A stretch of 50,325 nucleotides of DNA. Source: Candidatus Bathyarchaeota archaeon. Its GTDB lineage: Archaea > Thermoproteota > CALKCG01 > B24. Below are positions 21,422-30,220 of this stretch, in pieces. The stretch lies in assembly GCA_021161255.1 (NCBI GenBank), contig JAGHAZ010000050.1, positions 1 to 50,325 on the forward strand, written 5' to 3'. Below the pieces are notes generated by a model that searched no databases, was not told where the DNA came from, and worked only from the letters and a program-made list of their open reading frames with translations. Made by a program: the position numbers and the translations under genes. Each line of letters starts with the position of its first letter. Within the stretch, counting starts at the first letter, position 1.

Positions 21422-23356
21422 ATGAACATTTTCGAATACCTGTGTAGGGAGGCTAGAAAGATAACCGAGGCTTCTCTTAAAGATATTAAAGACCGAAGCT
21501 ATTGGATCGAAACGTCAGCGGAAAGGCGTAGACGGTTCATCGATATGCTGGGCTTAACATATTACATGCAGAGTGAAAGGAAACCTGTTAAACCGGTTGT
21601 GACAGGTGTCCTCAAGCGTGACGGATATAGGGTCGAAAAGCTCTACTTCCAAAGCCTCCCGGGACTATACGTAACCGGGAACCTCTATATCCCCGAGCCT
21701 CTTGAAAAACCTGCACCGGCTGTGTTATACCTGTGCGGCCACTCCTTTAATCAGAAGCATCATTACCAAGCTCATGCGAGAAAATTCGCTCAGCTAGGGT
21801 TCGTGACACTCATAATCGAGACCATCCAGAAAGGCGAGATACGTGGGCATCACCACGGCGCTTACCACCTCGGCTGGTTCAACTGGTATAGCTTAGGCTA
21901 TACTCCCGCCGGTGTCGAGGTCTGGAACGGCGTGAGAGCCATAGACCTCTTACAGGCCAGACCGGAGGTGGACGCCGATAAGATAGGTGTCACCGGTATA
22001 TCCGGCGGAGGGGCTATGAGCTGGTTCACCGCGGCGGTCGATGAGAGGGTTAAGGTGGCGGCTCCGGTCTGCGGGACGGCTACTATAGAATCGCACGTGT
22101 GCAAGCGCACGGTCGAGGGACACTGCGACTGTATGTTCTGGATCAACAGTAGCCTATGGGATCTAACAGACGTGGGGGCTTTGATAGCTCCCAGACCCCT
22201 ACTCATAGCGTCCGCGGAGAGGGACTGGATATTCGACATCGAGTCTGTGAGGCTCATATACCGTAAGCTTAAGCGGCTGTACGAGGTTCTAGACGCCGCC
22301 GATAAAATCCTCCTGGTCGAGACACCTGGCGGCCACTCCTACCACGAAAAGTCCAGGAAGATGATATTCAAGTGGTTTGTCAAGCATCTCAAAGGAGTCG
22401 ACGTATCGCTCGAGGAGGTCGGCGACATAGATGAATCTCCATCCGCGCAGGAGCCTCTCGAGGCTTTGAAGGTCTTCGACGAGATCCCGTCTGACGAGAG
22501 GGTCACGACCGTTCAGGAGTGGTTCATAAAGCCTGCTCAGCCTCCTAAGATAGAGACCGTGGAGGAGCTGAGGGTTTACCGGCGTAGGCTCGTCGAGACG
22601 CTCATGGAGAAGACGTTCAACGCGTTTCCGAGGAATCCCCCCGACCTAGAAGTCGAGGTCGAGCTTACCCAGGAGAGCGGAGACTGGTTAGGCTATCTCA
22701 TAGGTTTCACGTCTGAAGAGGGTTGGCGACTGCATATTCAGGTTCTAAAGCCGTTGAAATCAACTGAACCCGTCCCTATCCTCGTCTTTCCGGCGAGGTC
22801 TGCTAGGACCTTGAACTTCGGCGACGAGCTGGTTCGGGGGCTTGACGCCGCGTGGGCTAGGGCGTTCGTGGAGCTTAGGGGGATAGGTGAAACCTCCTGG
22901 TCCCCGGACCTTCAGTGGTTTATCAGGAGGGCTGCCATGCTCACCGGGAGGACGATAGCTAGTATGAGGGTATACGACCTTCTGAGGGCTGTAGACGCGT
23001 TAACCACTCTGGATTGGGTCAATAAGACTCGGGTGGCTTTGATGGGTAGCGGCGAGTCTGCTGTCATAGCGCTATACACCGCGTTGCTGAGGGGAGACGT
23101 CTACGCAGTCATACTTCATGACCCCCCGGCTACGCAAAACGTCTGGTCGAATCCAGACGGCACCGGACCGGCTATCGAGATGATCAACTGTCTCAGATAC
23201 ACCGACCTACCCTACGTTGCAGGTCTCCTATGGCCTACCCAGCTGGTCTTCCTAGGACCTAGACCTGAAAGCTATGCGTGGGCTGAACACCTCTACATGA
23301 AGCTCGGAGCCCCAGGGGTCGTAAGGCACGTGAAAAACCTATCAACCTGGGTCTAA
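21422..23356 (+). CDS. Large double alpha/beta hydrolase, acetyl-xylan-esterase-like
   Basis: The 644-residue protein has two alpha/beta-hydrolase units. The first has a nucleophile elbow GISGGG with S194, a preceding LCGHSFN oxyanion segment, the acid region of RPLLIASAERDW and His in GGHSYHEK, so it should be catalytic. The second half (from about residue 400) repeats the fold with an elbow GSGES, but its last part shows no clear Asp-His pair, so it may be structural. Esterases of this kind remove acetyl or glucuronoyl groups from plant glycans. No signal peptide is seen, so it acts in the cytoplasm or on imported oligomers. It overlaps a small upstream reading frame (21265-21447) that I reject as a shadow. 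It is convergent with the radical SAM gene. Confidence 0.82.
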   Translation: MNIFEYLCREARKITEASLKDIKDRSYWIETSAERRRRFIDMLGLTYYMQSERKPVKPVVTGVLKRDGYRVEKLYFQSLPGLYVTGNLYIPEPLEKPAPAVLYLCGHSFNQKHHYQAHARKFAQLGFVTLIIETIQKGEIRGHHHGAYHLGWFNWYSLGYTPAGVEVWNGVRAIDLLQARPEVDADKIGVTGISGGGAMSWFTAAVDERVKVAAPVCGTATIESHVCKRTVEGHCDCMFWINSSLWDLTDVGALIAPRPLLIASAERDWIFDIESVRLIYRKLKRLYEVLDAADKILLVETPGGHSYHEKSRKMIFKWFVKHLKGVDVSLEEVGDIDESPSAQEPLEALKVFDEIPSDERVTTVQEWFIKPAQPPKIETVEELRVYRRRLVETLMEKTFNAFPRNPPDLEVEVELTQESGDWLGYLIGFTSEEGWRLHIQVLKPLKSTEPVPILVFPARSARTLNFGDELVRGLDAAWARAFVELRGIGETSWSPDLQWFIRRAAMLTGRTIASMRVYDLLRAVDALTTLDWVNKTRVALMGSGESAVIALYTALLRGDVYAVILHDPPATQNVWSNPDGTGPAIEMINCLRYTDLPYVAGLLWPTQLVFLGPRPESYAWAEHLYMKLGAPGVVRHVKNLSTWV

Positions 23357-23376
23357 CGGCTCCATTCTCCCTTTAT

Positions 23377-24954
23377 CTAACGAACCGATTCAGATTCGAG
23401 CTTTCGATAAAGCTTCTTGAGAAGCCTGAAGTCGCTGGAGCGGATCATACCCCAAGGCAAGTGCTCCTCAACCTCCTTAGCCCTATAGACCACATTCTCT
23501 AGACGTAACCCCGCTATTTTCACAGCTTTTCTTAACGCTCCTCTCCCGCCACCGCTCAAAGCCATGTACTCTACAACCCTCCCGGTTCTCCTGTCTCCTA
23601 GCGATAACAACGCTTGAAGCTCGGCCTGAGCGGGTTTAAGTATGTCGAGTCTAACGTTCAAACCCTTCGGCATGCTCCTCCTTATGAGCTTAGAAGCCTC
23701 TGTGAGATAGCTTCTGGAGGCTAACGGAAGCCACTGAAACGGCGTCTGAGCCTTAGGTATAAACGGGTTCACAGATACGTGGATGTCCCTAAACCCTGTC
23801 CTTGCGAGTTTATCTATAAGCCGCCCTACACCCTCAATCGAATCACGGTCTTCACCCGGCAGCCCGATCATAAAGTATAGCTTCAACCTCCTGAAGCCGG
23901 CTTCGTAGGCGTTCTCCGAGACCTCCAGCAACCTATCATCCGGTATAGGCTTCCCTATGAGCCTCCTAACCTCCTCAGAAGCCGTCTCCGGGGCGAGCGT
24001 CAGAGTCCTCTGGCCGCCCTGGGCTACAAGCCTCATAAGCTCCCTGTCCAATAGGTCCATCCTGAGAGAAGGTGTGGAAAACTCGACACCCATGGAAACC
24101 AGGTGTTGGCAAAGGTCTTTAAGCCACCTGTTATCGGTTGCTCCGGCTCCCACGAGCGAAACCTTGTTAACCCCGGTCCTCCTTACCCCCTCCTCGACTA
24201 TACCGAGCATGGCTTCGAGGCTTCTATGCCTGACGGGCATGTTGATCCAGCTGGCTAGGCAGAACAGACACATCCTACCGCATCCCCTAGTAACCTCTAG
24301 ACCCAAGGTTAAGCCGAACACCGGGCAAAGCGGGCTCCCCTCGTCTACAAGCGGGATCACCTGTGCGGTGGGGTGCGGCGCCTTATCCAGCTCCTCGACC
24401 CAAGCCCTCTCTACGGGATTTTCCGTGAAACCCGGCACGTAGAACCCAGGTACGTCGCTTAAGACCTCTAGTAGACCCTTTCTACTATGGTTCTCCCTAT
24501 AAGCGTCCACCAGCCTCTCTATGAATGGTTCGGCGTCTCCTATGGCGAACACGTCGACGTAGTCCTCCATCACCGTGGGATTCGCGGTTACACAGGGGCC
24601 GCCTGCTACTATCAACGGGTGTCTATCTCCTCTCTCGGAACGGCGGAGGGGTATACCTGAGTTTCGTAGCCCCTTTAGAAGCTCTACGTAGCCTTCTTCG
24701 TACTGTATCGTAGCGGCTACCAGGTCGAAGTCTCTAAGCGTCCTACCGGATTCAAGGCTTCTAGGAGGCTTGGAGCCGTCTAGGAAAACCCTCTCGCAGA
24801 GCGTATCCTCCCTAAGGTTGAAGAGATGATACAGAAGTTGAACCGTGAGACCAGTCATACCCGCCCTATAGCCCCCAGGATACACCAAAGCCACCTTAAC
24901 CGGGGTCTTCCGCCAATCCTTCACGACCACGTTACGCTCTACTAGCCTCTTCAA
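23377..24954 (-). CDS. Radical SAM protein with B12-binding-like N-terminus
   Basis: The 525-residue protein has a radical SAM cluster motif CX3CX2C at C225, C229 and C232 (GCGRMCLFC). The N-terminal 200 residues resemble a cobalamin-binding-type Rossmann domain (VALVYPGGYRAG, VAGGPCVTANP, FAIGDAEPF). The conserved GEDRDSIEGV region follows near the middle. This order matches archaeal TIGR03960-like or YgiQ-like enzymes whose substrates are mostly unknown. The length is normal. It starts at 24954 and is separated by about 190 bases from the divergent DUF2095 gene. The family is clear but not the reaction. Confidence 0.85.
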   Translation of the reverse strand: MKRLVERNVVVKDWRKTPVKVALVYPGGYRAGMTGLTVQLLYHLFNLREDTLCERVFLDGSKPPRSLESGRTLRDFDLVAATIQYEEGYVELLKGLRNSGIPLRRSERGDRHPLIVAGGPCVTANPTVMEDYVDVFAIGDAEPFIERLVDAYRENHSRKGLLEVLSDVPGFYVPGFTENPVERAWVEELDKAPHPTAQVIPLVDEGSPLCPVFGLTLGLEVTRGCGRMCLFCLASWINMPVRHRSLEAMLGIVEEGVRRTGVNKVSLVGAGATDNRWLKDLCQHLVSMGVEFSTPSLRMDLLDRELMRLVAQGGQRTLTLAPETASEEVRRLIGKPIPDDRLLEVSENAYEAGFRRLKLYFMIGLPGEDRDSIEGVGRLIDKLARTGFRDIHVSVNPFIPKAQTPFQWLPLASRSYLTEASKLIRRSMPKGLNVRLDILKPAQAELQALLSLGDRRTGRVVEYMALSGGGRGALRKAVKIAGLRLENVVYRAKEVEEHLPWGMIRSSDFRLLKKLYRKLESESVR

Positions 24955-25146
24955 GAGCCACTCCCTTCAACACTTCACGAATACCCAGCCTATAAGAAAA
25001 GACTTCCGGAACGTGAAACTTTCAAGAAGAGCCCCAGGGAGGAGGGTTTATGTTCAGCGGATGACTCTAGAAGAGAGAAAATGCGTGGTCTCCGGTAGTT
25101 TGATGGAATCGGTTAAGTTTTAAATCCCACGGATGTAGATGTAGGT

Positions 25147-25503
25147 TTGAGGAGTTCAAAGCGTATGGAGATGAATTGGAAGACCTTCAGGAAAAGGTTT
25201 CCACACCTGGCTAAGGAGCTTGAGTCTGGGGCTCAGACGGTTAGGATAGGTGGTGTAAGGTCTTACGAGGCCGAGGGGTTTGATGAGCTTAGGATGCCTG
25301 ACGCGGTCTCCTACCTGAGGCGGTGCGAGACCGAGGAGCAGGCTTTGGAGATAATCGAGTATCTCGAACGTAAGGGCAAGATCTCGAAGGATTACGCAGA
25401 GTCTCTCAGGAAGCAGCTCAGGGAAAAGGGTGTCAGAAGCTTCGGCCCTCTTAAGAAGCCGGGCTACTACCTACGTAGATACTACTACGGCGTCGAGGAA
25501 TAG
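25147..25503 (+). CDS. DUF2095-type archaeal protein
   Basis: The 118-residue basic protein reads KTFRKRFPHLAKELESG, VRIGGVRSYEAEGFDELRMPDAVSYLRRCETEEQALEIIEYLERKG, which fits the archaeal DUF2095 family of unknown role. The start is uncertain. TTG at 25147 stands about 27 bases after a TATA-like GTTTTAAAT, while ATG at 25165 follows GAGGAG by 10 bases. The latter would remove seven residues. It is probably monocistronic. No partner suggests its job. Confidence 0.82.
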   Translation: MRSSKRMEMNWKTFRKRFPHLAKELESGAQTVRIGGVRSYEAEGFDELRMPDAVSYLRRCETEEQALEIIEYLERKGKISKDYAESLRKQLREKGVRSFGPLKKPGYYLRRYYYGVEE

Positions 25504-25551
25504 GCCGGCGGCGAAAAACTAGAGGGGGTGGAGGAGAGGACACCCTGCGGT

Positions 25552-26640
25552 TTAAAGCGCGGTGAAGCTTTCGACCGTCTTCTTGTCGAGCCTCTTAACG
25601 AGCTCTACCACGAGTTTAACCGTGTTCTCTAGGTCTTCTAGGGAGAAGAGGCCGACGTGGGTGTGTATGTGCCTTGTGGGTACGCCTATGACTATGCTGG
25701 GGCACCCTGCCCTTGAGATGTGTATCCTCCCCGCGTCTGTTCCACCCCTGGCGACCTGGCTCAGCTGATACGGTATACCCGTCTTCTCGGCGACCTCTAT
25801 CACGAACTCCTTGAGAGGTTGGTTAGGTATCATCGAGGCGTCGTAGGTAACTATCGAAGGACCCTTACCCAGTTTGGCAGGCGCCTCCGTGGCCTTGATC
25901 CCCGGTACGTCGCCCGCTATGTCGACTTCTAGCACTATCGCGACGTCTGGGTCGACGACGTGAGCCACCGTACCGGCTCCCCTAAGCCCCACCTCTTCTT
26001 GAACCGTACCGGCTCCGTAAACCGTGTTGGGATGCTGGATGTTCTCCGTCTTGAGCCTCCTGACGACCGCCATGGCTACGAACGCCCCGACCCTATCGTC
26101 GAACGCCTTACCCATAGCTATCTTACCGTCTCTAACGGTCATGAAGGGCGAATATGGGACCACAGGGTCTCCGATCCTTATACCCATCTCCTCGGCTTCC
26201 TTACGGCTTGTAGCCCCTACGTCTATGAACATGTTCTTCTTCTCGACTACCTTCTTAGCTTCCTCAGGTGTCAACAGATGCGGCGGCTTAGCCGCTATTA
26301 CCCCGTACACGTCTCCTTTACGGGTTCTTATGACGACTCTCTGAGATAGTAGAACCTGGTCGAACCATCCGCCGAGCGGGTTGAAGGTCACGTATCCGAG
26401 GTCGTCTATACCGGATACGACGAAGCCTACCTCGTCTATGTGGCCGGGTAGAAGAACCCTAGGCCTATCCGACGCGCCTTTCTTGACGAATATCACCGAA
26501 CCCAGCTTATCTGTCAGTATCTCGTCGGCGTACTCCTTCATGTACCGTTTAACCTTCTGGGCGACCTCCCTCTCAAACCCGGCCGGGCCGAAGCTCTCTG
26601 AGAGATCTTTTAAAACCTTCAAGCTCCAATCGTCTAGCAT
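25552..26640 (-). CDS. M42-family metallo-aminopeptidase
   Basis: The 362-residue protein belongs to the M42 family of zinc or cobalt aminopeptidases that form tetrahedral 12-mers and finish peptide breakdown in archaea (deblocking aminopeptidase, TET). The metal residues are in GHIDEVGF near the N-terminus, FDDRVGAF, VQEEVGLRGA (catalytic Glu), EVDIAGDVPG and HTHVGLFS near the end. The length is normal for the family. The N-terminal MLDDWSLKVLKDLSESFGPAGFE fits well with the start at 26640. It is divergent from a secreted-protein gene. A perfect inverted repeat lies in the spacer. Confidence 0.93.
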   Translation of the reverse strand: MLDDWSLKVLKDLSESFGPAGFEREVAQKVKRYMKEYADEILTDKLGSVIFVKKGASDRPRVLLPGHIDEVGFVVSGIDDLGYVTFNPLGGWFDQVLLSQRVVIRTRKGDVYGVIAAKPPHLLTPEEAKKVVEKKNMFIDVGATSRKEAEEMGIRIGDPVVPYSPFMTVRDGKIAMGKAFDDRVGAFVAMAVVRRLKTENIQHPNTVYGAGTVQEEVGLRGAGTVAHVVDPDVAIVLEVDIAGDVPGIKATEAPAKLGKGPSIVTYDASMIPNQPLKEFVIEVAEKTGIPYQLSQVARGGTDAGRIHISRAGCPSIVIGVPTRHIHTHVGLFSLEDLENTVKLVVELVKRLDKKTVESFTAL

Positions 26641-26706
26641 ATCTCACAGCCTCCACGTTAAATGTAGGTAAGCCTCCTATAAGGCTAATTCCCCTCGGTA
26701 ACCGTT

Positions 26707-26725
26707 TATAGACGATTCGTCTATA
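26707..26725. repeat. Perfect 9+9 inverted repeat upstream of the secreted-protein gene
   Basis: TATAGACGA and TCGTCTATA flank a single T, giving a perfect inverted repeat in the spacer between the M42 peptidase gene and a secreted-protein gene. It lies about 25 bases before a TATA-like TCTTTAAACC (26742-26751). This makes it a good operator candidate; a transcript hairpin is the alternative. Confidence 0.55.
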
Positions 26726-26781
26726 CGAGTCATGCATCACCTCTTTAAACCACGGCCGGAGACTATCCTACCGGTGGAAAC

Positions 26782-27312
26782 GTGAGCAAGATATGTTTGA
26801 AGGATAGGAGATACGCTGTAGCTTTCATAGCGGCGTTATGCGTGTTATCGCTAGTCCTGGCTATGCCTACGGCGGTTTCGGCTCAAGAGCCGTCTGAAGA
26901 GTCTCCACCCGCTACGGATAGGCTTCTCATCGTTAAAGCCAGGGGCGTAGCCATCCAAAGGGTCGAAAACGATACCGTGAGGATGCCTGCGAGCTTAGAG
27001 CTAAACCTGACGCTCGGCCCTACGAGGAGAAGGCTAGGGGTAACCCCCGTGAAAGACGGTGAGGGAACCATAGAGGTGAATGAAACGGTCTACACGGTCG
27101 AGAATGCCAGCGGCATAATACTCTCAGATGGGCACGTAGCCTTCATAAAGCTGACTGGCCTAGACGACACCGGCGAGTCTATAACCCTGTTCATAAAGGC
27201 TAGGTACTTCTGGATGGGTGGACAGCTGTACGTGGCTAGAGCCATAGGCGTTCTCAAAACAGGCGAGACGAATATGCTCCTACTGCTAAGAGTCAAAGCT
27301 CTATCAATTTAG
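26782..27312 (+). CDS. Secreted hypothetical protein
   Basis: The 176-residue product starts with a signal peptide (AVAFIAALCVLSLVLAMPTAVSA, cleavage near residue 35). A Pro/Ser/Glu linker follows and then a beta-rich domain of about 120 residues with four Asn-x-Ser/Thr sites and no cysteine. I do not recognise the family. The start is GTG at 26782, about 31 bases after a TATA-like TTTAAACC. An inverted repeat at 26707 lies upstream, so expression may be controlled. A poly-T run follows the stop. Confidence 0.75.
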   Translation: MSKICLKDRRYAVAFIAALCVLSLVLAMPTAVSAQEPSEESPPATDRLLIVKARGVAIQRVENDTVRMPASLELNLTLGPTRRRLGVTPVKDGEGTIEVNETVYTVENASGIILSDGHVAFIKLTGLDDTGESITLFIKARYFWMGGQLYVARAIGVLKTGETNMLLLLRVKALSI

Positions 27313-27329
27313 AGCTCAACTCCCCCCTC

Positions 27330-27335
27330 TTTTTT
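27330..27335 (+). terminator. Poly-T terminator after the secreted-protein gene
   Basis: A run of six T residues follows the stop by about 18 bases. Archaeal RNA polymerase terminates at such runs. No stem is needed or seen. Confidence 0.4.
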
Positions 27336-27398
27336 ATCAGCCCAGTCTCTCTCGATATAAACCGTGTAAAAGGCTTATACGAGGCGGCTCTATGAGCT

Positions 27399-27833
27399 TC
27401 ACCGTCGACTTTTCGAGGGTGGGGTTTTTGCGAAGTAGAGTTTACGCTCAGGCCCCCTCAAGCAGATGTAAACTTTATTTAGCAGGATTCTACCTACTAT
27501 CGTCCCCAGGTCTCCGGCTCTCGGTAGATAGCTTTTCACCCTAAACCATCTTCCATCGATCTGCACGTTTACGACGTAGACGTCGCATGGTATACCTATC
27601 CACGCGGCGTCGAGTTCCTCAAACCCATCGGGTTCGACGTATCTGGAAATGTAGTCTCCAAGGGAGCGGGAAAGTATCAACGCCCCGTCAAATCCGGTAT
27701 CTACCAAGGCGTTAACGGCGATCACGCCCTTCAGCTCACGTCTATGGAGACGTATCGAAACCACCGGATAAGGCTCTACATAATCCTCTTTAAGATATTC
27801 ATACTCATCTGCGAGTTCAAGCGTGCACTTCAC
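27399..27833 (-). CDS. Retropepsin-like (clan AA) aspartic protease
   Basis: The 144-residue protein has the single aspartic-protease motif DTGFDGALIL near residue 46, a following hydrophobic flap-like segment, and a second-half GRILLN stretch after GDLGTIV. One DTG per chain means it would work as a dimer, like retroviral protease. Prokaryotic and archaeal clan AA proteins of this size exist, and their substrates are unknown. It overlaps the stop of the upstream winged-helix gene by four bases (ATGA), so translation is coupled. That tight pair resembles a toxin-antitoxin or regulator-protease module. It has no membrane helix. Confidence 0.75.
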   Translation of the reverse strand: MKCTLELADEYEYLKEDYVEPYPVVSIRLHRRELKGVIAVNALVDTGFDGALILSRSLGDYISRYVEPDGFEELDAAWIGIPCDVYVVNVQIDGRWFRVKSYLPRAGDLGTIVGRILLNKVYICLRGPERKLYFAKTPPSKSRR

Positions 27834-28123
27834 GTGAGAACCTCCACCTCATCATCGCTCGGAGGCTTCGCATCGACTATCTCGAAGGTTTCCCCAACCC
27901 TAACCCTAGGCACGGTCAGAAGCTTCGGCCTATAGGGTCGACGGCTCATAAATAAGCTCTCCCCCCGTGTCTTTATTTCGACCAATACACCTATACGTTG
28001 TAGACTTTTGAGATACCTATAACAGGTCTTCCATCCAACACCCAGCTCCTCCGAAAGCTCCTTAACAGATTTCGGACGCTCAGCCAAAGACCTCACGATC
28101 ATCTCCAAAATTTCGACCTTCAT
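27830..28123 (-). CDS. Winged-helix DNA-binding protein
   Basis: The 97-residue product is a winged helix in its first 60 residues (KSVKELSEELGVGWKTCYRYLKSLQRIGVLVEIK). A short tail rich in Pro, Lys and Asp/Glu follows (PPSDDEVEVL). It fits ArsR/MarR-like fold regulators. It overlaps the aspartic protease by four bases. Translation of the protease is thus tied to it. The tail, largely without secondary structure, could be the site cut by the protease, but this is a guess. The start at 28123 is preceded by a TATA-like AAACTTTTTAAAG-type stretch. Confidence 0.78.
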   Translation of the reverse strand: MKVEILEMIVRSLAERPKSVKELSEELGVGWKTCYRYLKSLQRIGVLVEIKTRGESLFMSRRPYRPKLLTVPRVRVGETFEIVDAKPPSDDEVEVLT

Positions 28124-28231
28124 CCCATAAAAGTTAGAGGTCTTTAACTTTTAAAGATTCTCTAAAACGTAAAATCTCCTGTGAAGGAAAACAGTTTCAA
28201 ACCTACGGTGTTCTTCCTTCAATTTCCATAA

Positions 28232-29017
28232 CTATGGGATACGGCTTTCTTCTGCTGAGAGGTGGTGAGCTTTGACCCTGAGTATTCCGGCTAAGGCGAG
28301 TAAACCCATGAATACGACCCATATCTCGGCTAGATAGGTTCCCACCGGGGATGTACTAGGCTTTAAAACCCGTTGAAGATATGGGATAACCCCATCGAGT
28401 AGCGCTTTATAGATGAAAGCTCCTAGGAAAAGGGTGGTTTTACCTTCTCTGACCGATGAAAAAATTAGCAGAGTCGTGAAGACGTGAGCGAGTATCGTGA
28501 ACACCCTCTCTATTATAGGGGCAGGAACTATCCACGTAGGCATACTCAGCTGAGCCTCAGCCATCTGTCTCTCTGTGGGAGGAAGCGCGTCTAGAATCGA
28601 GGGGTTGGTCATGAAAACGAGAATCTGGATGAGCGATGGAATCGCTATTAAGACCGCTTCGAACGCGCCGAATCCAACTCCGAAGGCTATGGCCTCGTCT
28701 AGGGACATGTTTCTTAACTTTGTCTTTGAGAAGGCTATGTAGGTAAATCCGCACTCAAAGAATCCGGTTCTGAGGCCGACGTAAGCTCCGACTAGTATGA
28801 GCCACCCGGTTGACCCGAAGGTTGTCTCGGCCCAAGAGCTCAGAGCAGAGGTCGCCGTTAGGTCTAGGATAAGCTTTGGGGTGATTGCTGATATCATAGT
28901 CAAACCTCCCAAGACGAAGTATCTGAAACCCACCCCTCTCTTTAGTCTCCAAAATCCTATGGATACTAACCCGACTAGGATCATCCCGACAGGTCCGAGG
29001 ATCAATAGCTGATTCAG
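28232..29017 (-). CDS. YhfC-like membrane protease-fold protein
   Basis: The protein of about 257-262 residues has seven or eight membrane helices with charged residues within them: GFFECGFTYIAF, GFGAFEAVLIAIP, ERVFTILAHVFTTLL and KALLDGVIPYL. These are the features of the YhfC/PrsW-related intramembrane metalloprotease superfamily. The start is unusual. The open frame begins with TTG at 29005, but a strong Shine-Dalgarno GGAGGAG (29024-29030) has the right spacing (6 bases) only to a CTG at 29017. A TATA-like GTATATAAAGG lies near 29053-29066. I give 29017 as the likely start; TTG 29005 is the alternative. Confidence 0.75.
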   Translation of the reverse strand: MNQLLILGPVGMILVGLVSIGFWRLKRGVGFRYFVLGGLTMISAITPKLILDLTATSALSSWAETTFGSTGWLILVGAYVGLRTGFFECGFTYIAFSKTKLRNMSLDEAIAFGVGFGAFEAVLIAIPSLIQILVFMTNPSILDALPPTERQMAEAQLSMPTWIVPAPIIERVFTILAHVFTTLLIFSSVREGKTTLFLGAFIYKALLDGVIPYLQRVLKPSTSPVGTYLAEIWVVFMGLLALAGILRVKAHHLSAEESRIP

Positions 29018-29181
29018 CTAACTCTCCTCCTTATCAGAGCTATGTCATCCATGCCTTTATATACTTCTCTACATATGCTTGTTGTGTCGGATGTAGATTT
29101 TTACCGAACCACGTTTAATGCTGAGGAATTCGACCTATGCCATAGCTTAAATCTTTTAATGGCTGTAGGTTTTATTCCTAG

Positions 29182-29883
29182 GTGGTTATGGTTCACCTGC
29201 TGATAGACATAGCTAAGAAGGCTAATCCTGATAGGGTAGCCGTGGTCAAGGCTAACGAGCGTCTGCTGAACCTGCTTACTAGGTTGGCTGGAGAGTGGTT
29301 TGAGGTCGAGTATTACACGAGGGTGAATCCCAGCTACCTTGGGAGGTTGAACCCTAAAAGCGTGGTCATAGGAGGCTCAGGTATCCCCTGGGAGCACTAC
29401 ACCCGTGAGGGGCTTAAGGGCGTTATGGAGGCCATCCGCGGATGGAGGAAGCCTCTCATAGGGTTGTGCGGTGGCCACCAGCTTCTCGCTATGGCTTACG
29501 GGGCTAGGGTAGACTATATCCGACGGGCTGAGCCGGGTGAGCCTACGGATAAGCCCGGAGGCTACTACTACGGGTATCTCAAGGAGACCGGTTGGAGGGA
29601 GGTTTACATAGCTGAGGAGGACCCGCTCTTCAAGGGGCTTCCTAGGACGATAGTGGTGGACGAGGGACACTACGCTGAGGTTAAGGGGCTTCCTAAGGGG
29701 TTTAAGCTGTTGGCTTGGAACGAGACCACGAGGATACAGGCCATGCGTCTCGAAGGCTACCCCGTCTACGGGGTTCAGTTCCACCCACATAAATTCGACG
29801 AGGAGCATCCCCACGGGGAAACAGTGCTTAGAAACTTCTTCGATATCACTAGAAGTTTCCACGAGATGATGCCTATAACTTGA
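29182..29883 (+). CDS. Class I glutamine amidotransferase (GuaA-glutaminase-like)
   Basis: The 233-residue protein is a class I glutamine amidotransferase. It has the nucleophile motif GLCGGHQLLA (Cys near residue 95), the His in VQFHPHKFDE and a following acid in HPHGE, and an oxyanion-like GGSGIPW segment. It resembles the separate glutaminase subunit of archaeal GMP synthetase, but it contains an extra 40-residue loop (RAEPGEPTDKPGGYYYGYLK) and the expected synthetase gene is not nearby. Other class I amidotransferases are possible. Start codons at 29182 (GTG) and 29188 (ATG) are both possible. A TATA-like TCTTTTAATGG lies upstream. Confidence 0.82.
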   Translation: MVMVHLLIDIAKKANPDRVAVVKANERLLNLLTRLAGEWFEVEYYTRVNPSYLGRLNPKSVVIGGSGIPWEHYTREGLKGVMEAIRGWRKPLIGLCGGHQLLAMAYGARVDYIRRAEPGEPTDKPGGYYYGYLKETGWREVYIAEEDPLFKGLPRTIVVDEGHYAEVKGLPKGFKLLAWNETTRIQAMRLEGYPVYGVQFHPHKFDEEHPHGETVLRNFFDITRSFHEMMPIT

Positions 29884-29919
29884 ACCTTCGTATCCTAGAT
29901 CACCAAGTATAGGATTCCT

Positions 29920-30196
29920 ATGCCTACCTTACTCGTGAAGAATGTGTCTGAGGAGTTCTTCGGAAGCTTAAGCTGCTAAAGCTTCGGCTTGGATGTAAAA
30001 CGTGGGCCGAGCTGCTTGAAACGCTTGTAGAGTCTACGCCGAGGGAGATGATTGCTCTCGGCGATGAAGACCTGGAAAAATCAAAGTCGGGGTGAAGGGA
30101 TTTCTAGAACTCGGTGAAATGGTTTCTGAGAGGTGGCGTGGACCGCCTTCGGTTCTCGAAGGGTTCAGAGAGGCTAGAGGGCATGAAGATGGCTAA
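29920..30196 (+). pseudogene. Antitoxin remnant (VapB-like)
   Basis: From ATG 29920 the frame reads MPTLLVKNVSEEFF, the usual start of a VapB-type antitoxin. After a frame change it continues KLLKLRLGCKTWAELLETLVES and, after a second shift near 30090, GFLELGEMVSERWRGPPSVLEGF, ending at 30194-30196. Two shifts and no intact start-to-stop frame mark it as dead. No PIN toxin gene is beside it; the toxin has been lost. It fills the gene-free stretch between the amidotransferase and GH5 genes. Confidence 0.6.
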
Positions 30197-30220
30197 GAGG
30201 CTTCTTCAGGATAGTCAGCC

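Noticed and set aside
21265-21447. Short frame before the double hydrolase
   Set aside because: It overlaps the hydrolase start and shows no family features; the region is more likely a promoter.
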